The notes under the pieces were generated by a model. The model did not search any database, had not been told where the DNA came from, and saw only the letters and a program-made list of their open reading frames with translations. A DNA stretch of 64,000 nucleotides, from contig NC_073625.1 in assembly GCF_029407905.1 (NCBI RefSeq), positions 172,752,240 through 172,816,239 on the forward strand, written 5' to 3'. Positions 60,701 through 64,000 of the stretch are shown here, piece by piece (the stretch's first letter is position 1; every line of letters starts with the position of its first letter). The position numbers were made by a program, and so were the translations under genes. The DNA is from Bubalus kerabau. Lineage: Eukaryota; Chordata; Mammalia; Artiodactyla; Bovidae.

Positions 60701-63434
60701 AGAGTGAAAAAGTTGGCTTCAAGCTCAACATTCAGAAAATGAAGATCATGGCATCTGGTCCCATCACTTCATGGGAAATAGATGGGGAAACAGTGTCAGA
60801 CTTTATTTTTCTGGGCTCCAAAATCACTGCAGATGGTGACTGTAGCCATGAGATTAAAAGATGCTTACTCCTTGGAAGGAAAGTTATGACCAACCTAGAT
60901 AGCATATTCAAAAGCAGAGACATTACTTTGCCAACAAAAGCCTGTCTAGTTAAGGCTATGGTTTTTCCAGTGGTCATGTATGGATGTGAGAGTTGGACTG
61001 TGAAGAAAGCTGAGTGCCGAAGAATTGATGCTTTTGAACTGTGGTGTTGGAGAAGACTCTTGAGAGTCCCTTGGACTGCAAGGAGATCCAACCAGTCCAT
61101 TCTGAAGGAGATCAGCCCTGGGATTTCTTTGGAAGGAATGATGCTAAAGCTGAAACTCCAGTACTTTGGCCACCTCATGCGAAGTGTTGACTCATTGGAA
61201 AAGACTCTGATGCTGGGAGGGATTGGGGGCAGGATGAGAAGGGGACGACAGAGGATGAGATGGCTGGATGGCATCACTAACTTGATGGACGTGAGTCTGA
61301 GTGAACTCCAGGAGTTGGTGATGGACAGGGAGGCCTGGTGTGCTGTGATTCATGGGGTCGCAAAGAGTCAGACACGACTGAGCGACTGAACTGAACTGAC
61401 TGAAGTGAAGTGAAAGTGAAAGTCGCTCAGTAGTGTCTAACTCTTTGCGATCCCGTGCACTATACAGTCCATGGAATTCTTCAGGTCAGAATACTGGAGT
61501 GGGTATCATTTCCCTTCTCCAGGGGATCTTCCCAACCCAGAGATTGAAACCAGGTCTCCCACATTGCCAGGTGGATTCTTTACCAATTGAGCTACCAGGG
61601 AAGCCCCTTTGTTACTTATGCCTGTGATAAAATTTGAATAATTGTTTCAGAGATAGTTTTAAATTTAAGAAAGCCCATAATGTTTTTATATTTCAAAATT
61701 CAAAATGCCTTTCTTTTGTTAGCATGTAAGGCAGACTCCTCTCACATTCCTTTATTTTTCTAGATATTAAGTTGTGCCTGTTTCAGTTTTTTGTGTTGTA
61801 TATTATTTCAGACCATTCACCTTGAAGTGAAATGTTAATTGCTCAGTCTTGTCCAATTTTTTGTGACCTCATAGACTATGGCACCCCACTCCAGTACTCT
61901 TGCCTGGCAAATCTCATGGACGGAGGAGCCTGGTGGGCTGCAGTCCATGGGGTCGCTAGGAATCGGACACGACTGAGGGACTTCACTTTCACTTTTCACT
62001 TTCCTGCATTGGAGAAGGCAATGGCAACCCACTCCAGTGTTCTTGCCTAGAGAATCCCAGGGACGGAGGAGCCTGGTGGGCTGCCGTCTCTGGGGTCACA
62101 CAGAGTTGAACACAACTGAAGTGACTTAGCAGCAGCAGACTATAGCCGGCCGGGCTTCTCTGTCCATGGAATTCTGCAGGCAAAAATACTGGAGTGGTTG
62201 CCATTCCCTTCTGGGGTTCTTCCCAACCCAGGGAAGGAAGCTGGGTCTCCTGCATTATAGGCATATTATTTACCTGAGTCTGAGCCATGAGGGAACCCTT
62301 GCTCATAAATATTTAAATGGAGGAAAAGTAGATCAGAATCAGAACCATGAAAGCCTTTCTGTAAAATCATATGCCTCTTAGCCAAAATTTAGAAATTATT
62401 TAGTCCATGTATGAAAAATCAGTTTTCAAAATTTCCTAAATTTCTTGGCATAATCTAAGATTTTTAAATTAATATAACTAATGATTCTATTTTCAGTGAA
62501 AGCTTTCCAGGTGGTGCTAGTGGTAAAGAACCTGCATGCCAGTGCAGGAGACATAGAGATGCAGGTTCAATCCCTGGGTTGGGAAGATCCCCTGGAGGAA
62601 GGCATAGCAACCCACTCCATCAGTCTTCCCTGGAAAATTCTGTGAACAGAGAATCCTGGTGGGCCACAGTCCATGGGGTTGCAAAGAGTTGGACACAACT
62701 GAAGCAACTGAGTGTGTGCGCGCACGCGCGCGCGCACACACACACACACACTTCAGTGAAACCAAATATTAATAAGTCTTTGAATCACTTGTAAAACCTT
62801 TTAATGACCATGTGCATAGAGCCATTTGATAAAAATGTGTATCATGTTACCCATTTATAGAGAAAATAGAGGCTTTTAGAAATTAATCTCAAACAGAAGA
62901 AAGGAGACTAATATTTTGAGTACCAGATCAATCAAGTACTTTATTTGATGTATTCTTAGGTTATCATATTTTAAATAAGTAAATAATTTCCTGGCAGTAA
63001 ATGTGATCAAGCTTTTGGTGCATAGTGTAACCACATAATATGTCTCTGTCTTCCTTATTCCTCCTGTTTGTTTATTTATTCAACTGTGTTTCCTGACTTT
63101 TTATATAATCAGAATAAGCCCCTATATCCTACTTTTTATCAGATGCTTATGTATATGTGATTGATTATAATAATGGTCTTGATCATTTTTTTGTTTTTTA
63201 GATTCCTGAATTTGATAACTTATACCTGGATATGAATGGAATTATACATCAGTGTTCCCATCCTAATGATGATGATGTTCACTTCAGAATTTCAGATGAT
63301 AAAATCTTCACTGATATTTTTCACTACTTGGAGGTGTTGTTCCGCATTATTAAGCCCAGGAAAGTATTCTTCATGGCTGTTGATGGTGTGGCTCCTCGAG
63401 CAAAGATGAACCAACAGCGTGGGAGGCGTTTTAG
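51262..63434 (+). CDS. XRN1: XRN1 5'-3' exoribonuclease 1, first two coding exons
   Basis: XRN1 degrades decapped (5'-monophosphate) mRNA 5' to 3' in the cytoplasm and P-bodies. Coding exon 1 (51262-51336, 25 codons) and exon 2 (63202-63434) join in phase to give residues 1-103, which fit the family exactly: [27 protein letters not shown] and [19 protein letters not shown]. Visible key residues: Asp35 and Asp86 (active-site metal binding) and Lys93, Gln97, Arg100, Arg101 (5'-phosphate pocket). The rest of this roughly 1,700-residue protein lies beyond the window. Intron 1 is 11.9 kb, filled largely by BovB and SINEs. Confidence 0.97.
51771..52171. repeat. XRN1 intron 1, GT/GA-rich simple repeat
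   Basis: Mostly unassigned intron; at 51985-52055 there is a (GT)n run (gcgtgtgtgtgtgttagag) followed by a purine run (gaggggagagagggggggag). Such polypurine runs mutate easily. Confidence 0.6.
52172..52268 (+). mobile_element. BovB 3' end fragment, sense
   Basis: About 100 bp: gccagcaaactctgggagat, then gcctggcgtgctgcagtaga and cacgacttagcaactgaac. The remainder is lost. Confidence 0.85.
52269..53822. other. XRN1 intron 1, unassigned
   Basis: 1.5 kb. An A-rich stretch at 53490-53740 could be a decayed L1 leader, and 52725-52800 has a weak MIR-like motif, but neither is confident. No exon seen. Confidence 0.45.
53823..54048 (+). mobile_element. Bov-tA SINE, sense, with (CA)n tail
   Basis: Sense copy from accctggtggccctagtgat to gatgactgaagcaacttagc, ending in a perfect (CA)n run at about 54032-54048. 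The tail has become a microsatellite. Confidence 0.92.
54049..54689. other. XRN1 intron 1, A-rich, unassigned
   Basis: A-rich sequence with no clear family; could be old L1 leader. Confidence 0.4.
54690..56127 (-). mobile_element. BovB copy 1: inverted 5' part with endonuclease
   Basis: On the - strand this runs from the element's 5' leader (right, near 56110) through the apurinic-type endonuclease: [20 protein letters not shown] (55470), [20 protein letters not shown] (55170), and [20 protein letters not shown] (54880). Motifs GDWNAKVG and SDHELL fit the endonuclease fold. The frame is interrupted near 55330. It abuts the sense half of the same element at 56128, head to head. Confidence 0.92.
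56128..58062 (+). mobile_element. BovB copy 1: sense 3' part with reverse transcriptase
   Basis: Begins gtgacgttgtacaggag, just past where the inverted half ends in the element's own order, then the linker ([20 protein letters not shown], 56600), reverse transcriptase ([19 protein letters not shown], 56980) and the BovB tail at 58050. The YADD region is broken (57290). A 198-codon frame, 56060-56656, crosses the inversion point, so its start is artefactual. Confidence 0.93.
58063..58436. other. XRN1 intron 1, spacer between the two BovB copies
   Basis: About 370 bp not recognised as BovB or any other repeat. Confidence 0.6.
58437..59494 (-). mobile_element. BovB copy 2: inverted endonuclease part
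   Basis: The - strand carries a 226-codon frame (58741-59421) holding most of the endonuclease: [40 protein letters not shown] and [20 protein letters not shown]. The frame ends before the catalytic SDHELL region, which is present but out of frame (58520). Well preserved, so fairly young. The 5' leader is missing. Confidence 0.93.
59495..61398 (+). mobile_element. BovB copy 2: sense part with reverse transcriptase
   Basis: Best-kept reverse transcriptase in the window. Frames of 187 codons (59920-60483: [59 protein letters not shown]) and 216 codons (60739-61389: [20 protein letters not shown] to [10 protein letters not shown]). A stop at 60481 and frame changes near 60570 and 60730 separate them; the [19 protein letters not shown] segment lies between. 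Ends in the BovB tail at 61395. Confidence 0.94.
61412..61607 (-). mobile_element. Bov-tA SINE, antisense
   Basis: Directly follows the BovB tail: gaaagtcgctcagtagtgtc to attgagctaccagggaagcc. Head and body present. Confidence 0.92.
61830..62303 (-). mobile_element. Bov-tA SINE, antisense, split by a Bov-A2
   Basis: Left piece 61830-61879 (aatgttaattgctcagtctt) and right piece 62137-62303 (gccgggcttctctgtccatg to gagccatgagggaaccc) form one Bov-tA once the insert is removed. Confidence 0.85.
61880..62136 (+). mobile_element. Bov-A2 SINE, sense, inside a Bov-tA
   Basis: Dimer with both cactccagt.ttcttgcc units and the acttcactttcacttttcac linker, ending in gcagcagc. AGACTAT at 61873-61879 and 62137-62143 is its target duplication. 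The first few bases of the element are lost. Confidence 0.92.
62503..62711 (+). mobile_element. Bov-tA SINE, sense
   Basis: agctttccaggtggtgctag to acacaactgaagcaactgag, complete; its tail is replaced by the alternating repeat that follows. Confidence 0.93.
62712..62751. repeat. Alternating purine-pyrimidine tract (GT/CG/CA)n
   Basis: Forty bases strictly alternating purine and pyrimidine: (GT)3, then a GCGC/GCAC core, then (CA)n to 62750. Its CG core is rich in CpG and nearly self-complementary, a sequence type that favours left-handed Z-DNA. Confidence 0.9.
62752..63201. other. XRN1 intron 1, no recognised element
   Basis: AT-rich, ending in the T-rich acceptor tract (catttttttgttttttag). 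Confidence 0.6.
63202..63434 (+). CDS. XRN1: XRN1 coding exon 2
   Basis: 233 bp after tttttgttttttag, before gtaaaa. Encodes [60 protein letters not shown] and [17 protein letters not shown], residues 26-102 plus two bases of Arg103. Asp35, Asp86 and the Lys93/Gln97/Arg100/Arg101 cluster are intact. Confidence 0.97.
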
Positions 63435-64000
63435 GTAAAACATTTATGATTTGTTTTAGTATGCCATTTAGATTAATAAAATGTAATATTTTAAAGATAA
63501 TTGGCTTGGCTTAACACAGTGCATCTCCTTTTCATGTTTCTTTTCTGCTTAAATCCCCTGCAGAAATGGAATATCTCACACTTACAATGTCACATTTTAC
63601 CAAGTAAACAAATTAATTATTCAAATGGCATGTTATTTCCAAGGGTATATGTTGGGTTAGATAAAGTTACTCTGTTCTCTGTCACATATTTTTCAGACTT
63701 CTCAAAACTTAGTAATTCGGAAATGGTCATAGTAAAGTTCCTATAGTATTTCATCCTGAGCTATGGAACTGCATAGTGAATGAGAGATTGTGCTAATGAA
63801 AATGTTGCTGGCATTTAATTTGACCCTGGGCTTGATTCTGACTTTGCTTGAATATGGGTCCTCCCTGGATAGAAAGGCAAATGAAATTGGAAGGTGACTG
63901 TGGAGTAGAAGAGAGCTGAGTTAGGACACTTGAGATATTATTAGCCCTTTGGATAACTTGCGGAGTAAGAGAAGTAAAAGGTTGGAAAAGGATTGTACAC
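63435..64000. other. XRN1 intron 2, start
   Basis: Intronic sequence to the window end. No exon or nameable repeat; an 81-codon open frame at 63501 shows no domain. Confidence 0.55.

Overview
This is a stretch of a ruminant nuclear genome, most likely a bovid. Two things show this. The coding exons are mammalian, with GT-AG introns and near-identity to human ATR and XRN1. The introns are packed with repeats confined to or typical of ruminants: BovB (RTE-type) LINEs, Bov-tA and Bov-A2 SINEs, CHR-type tRNA SINEs and a bovine-type L1. Species cannot be fixed from the sequence alone. No prokaryotic genes, CRISPR arrays, tRNA or rRNA genes were seen.

Both genes lie on the + strand, head to tail. 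From 1210 to 49796 are the last 20 coding exons of ATR, the apical kinase of the replication-stress and DNA-damage checkpoint. They read in one continuous frame for 1,024 codons, equal to human residues about 1618-2644: most of the FAT domain, the whole PI3K-like kinase domain and the FATC tail. The catalytic residues are intact. The stop codon is at 49794-49796, followed by an AT-rich 3'UTR with two AATAAA signals. After a 1,465 bp gap holding a CpG island (about 50990-51770), XRN1, the cytoplasmic 5'-3' exoribonuclease, begins with its ATG at 51262. Only XRN1 exon 1 and coding exon 2 (63202-63434) are in the window, giving residues 1-103 with metal-binding and 5'-phosphate-binding residues.

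The rest is intron, much of it transposable elements. Main blocks: an L2/L1/BovB nest at 2.5-4.6 kb; BovB copies around 7.1-8.6 and 9.5-10.2 kb; an L1/CHR nest at 16.8-19.1 kb; a 9 kb nested block at 22.94-31.89 kb, in which one Tigger1 DNA transposon was invaded by an old L1, a bovine L1, a SINE, a solo retroviral LTR and a BovB; a 2.2 kb BovB at 37.1-39.3 kb; a 3 kb old L1 with three younger insertions at 45-48 kb; and two adjacent head-to-head (5'-inverted) BovB copies at 54.7-61.4 kb in XRN1 intron 1. Target-site duplications can be read for many of these, so the order of insertion can be reconstructed.

I found no new gene system. The points worth a second look are the nested Tigger1 block, the paired inverted BovB copies, opposite-strand BovB copies flanking ATR exons, a 126 bp tandem duplication at an ATR splice acceptor, small lineage changes in ATR, and a 40 nt strictly alternating purine/pyrimidine tract. 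Residue numbers and exon numbers follow human ATR and XRN1 as I remember them; repeat family names come from recognising consensus sequences, not from a database search.
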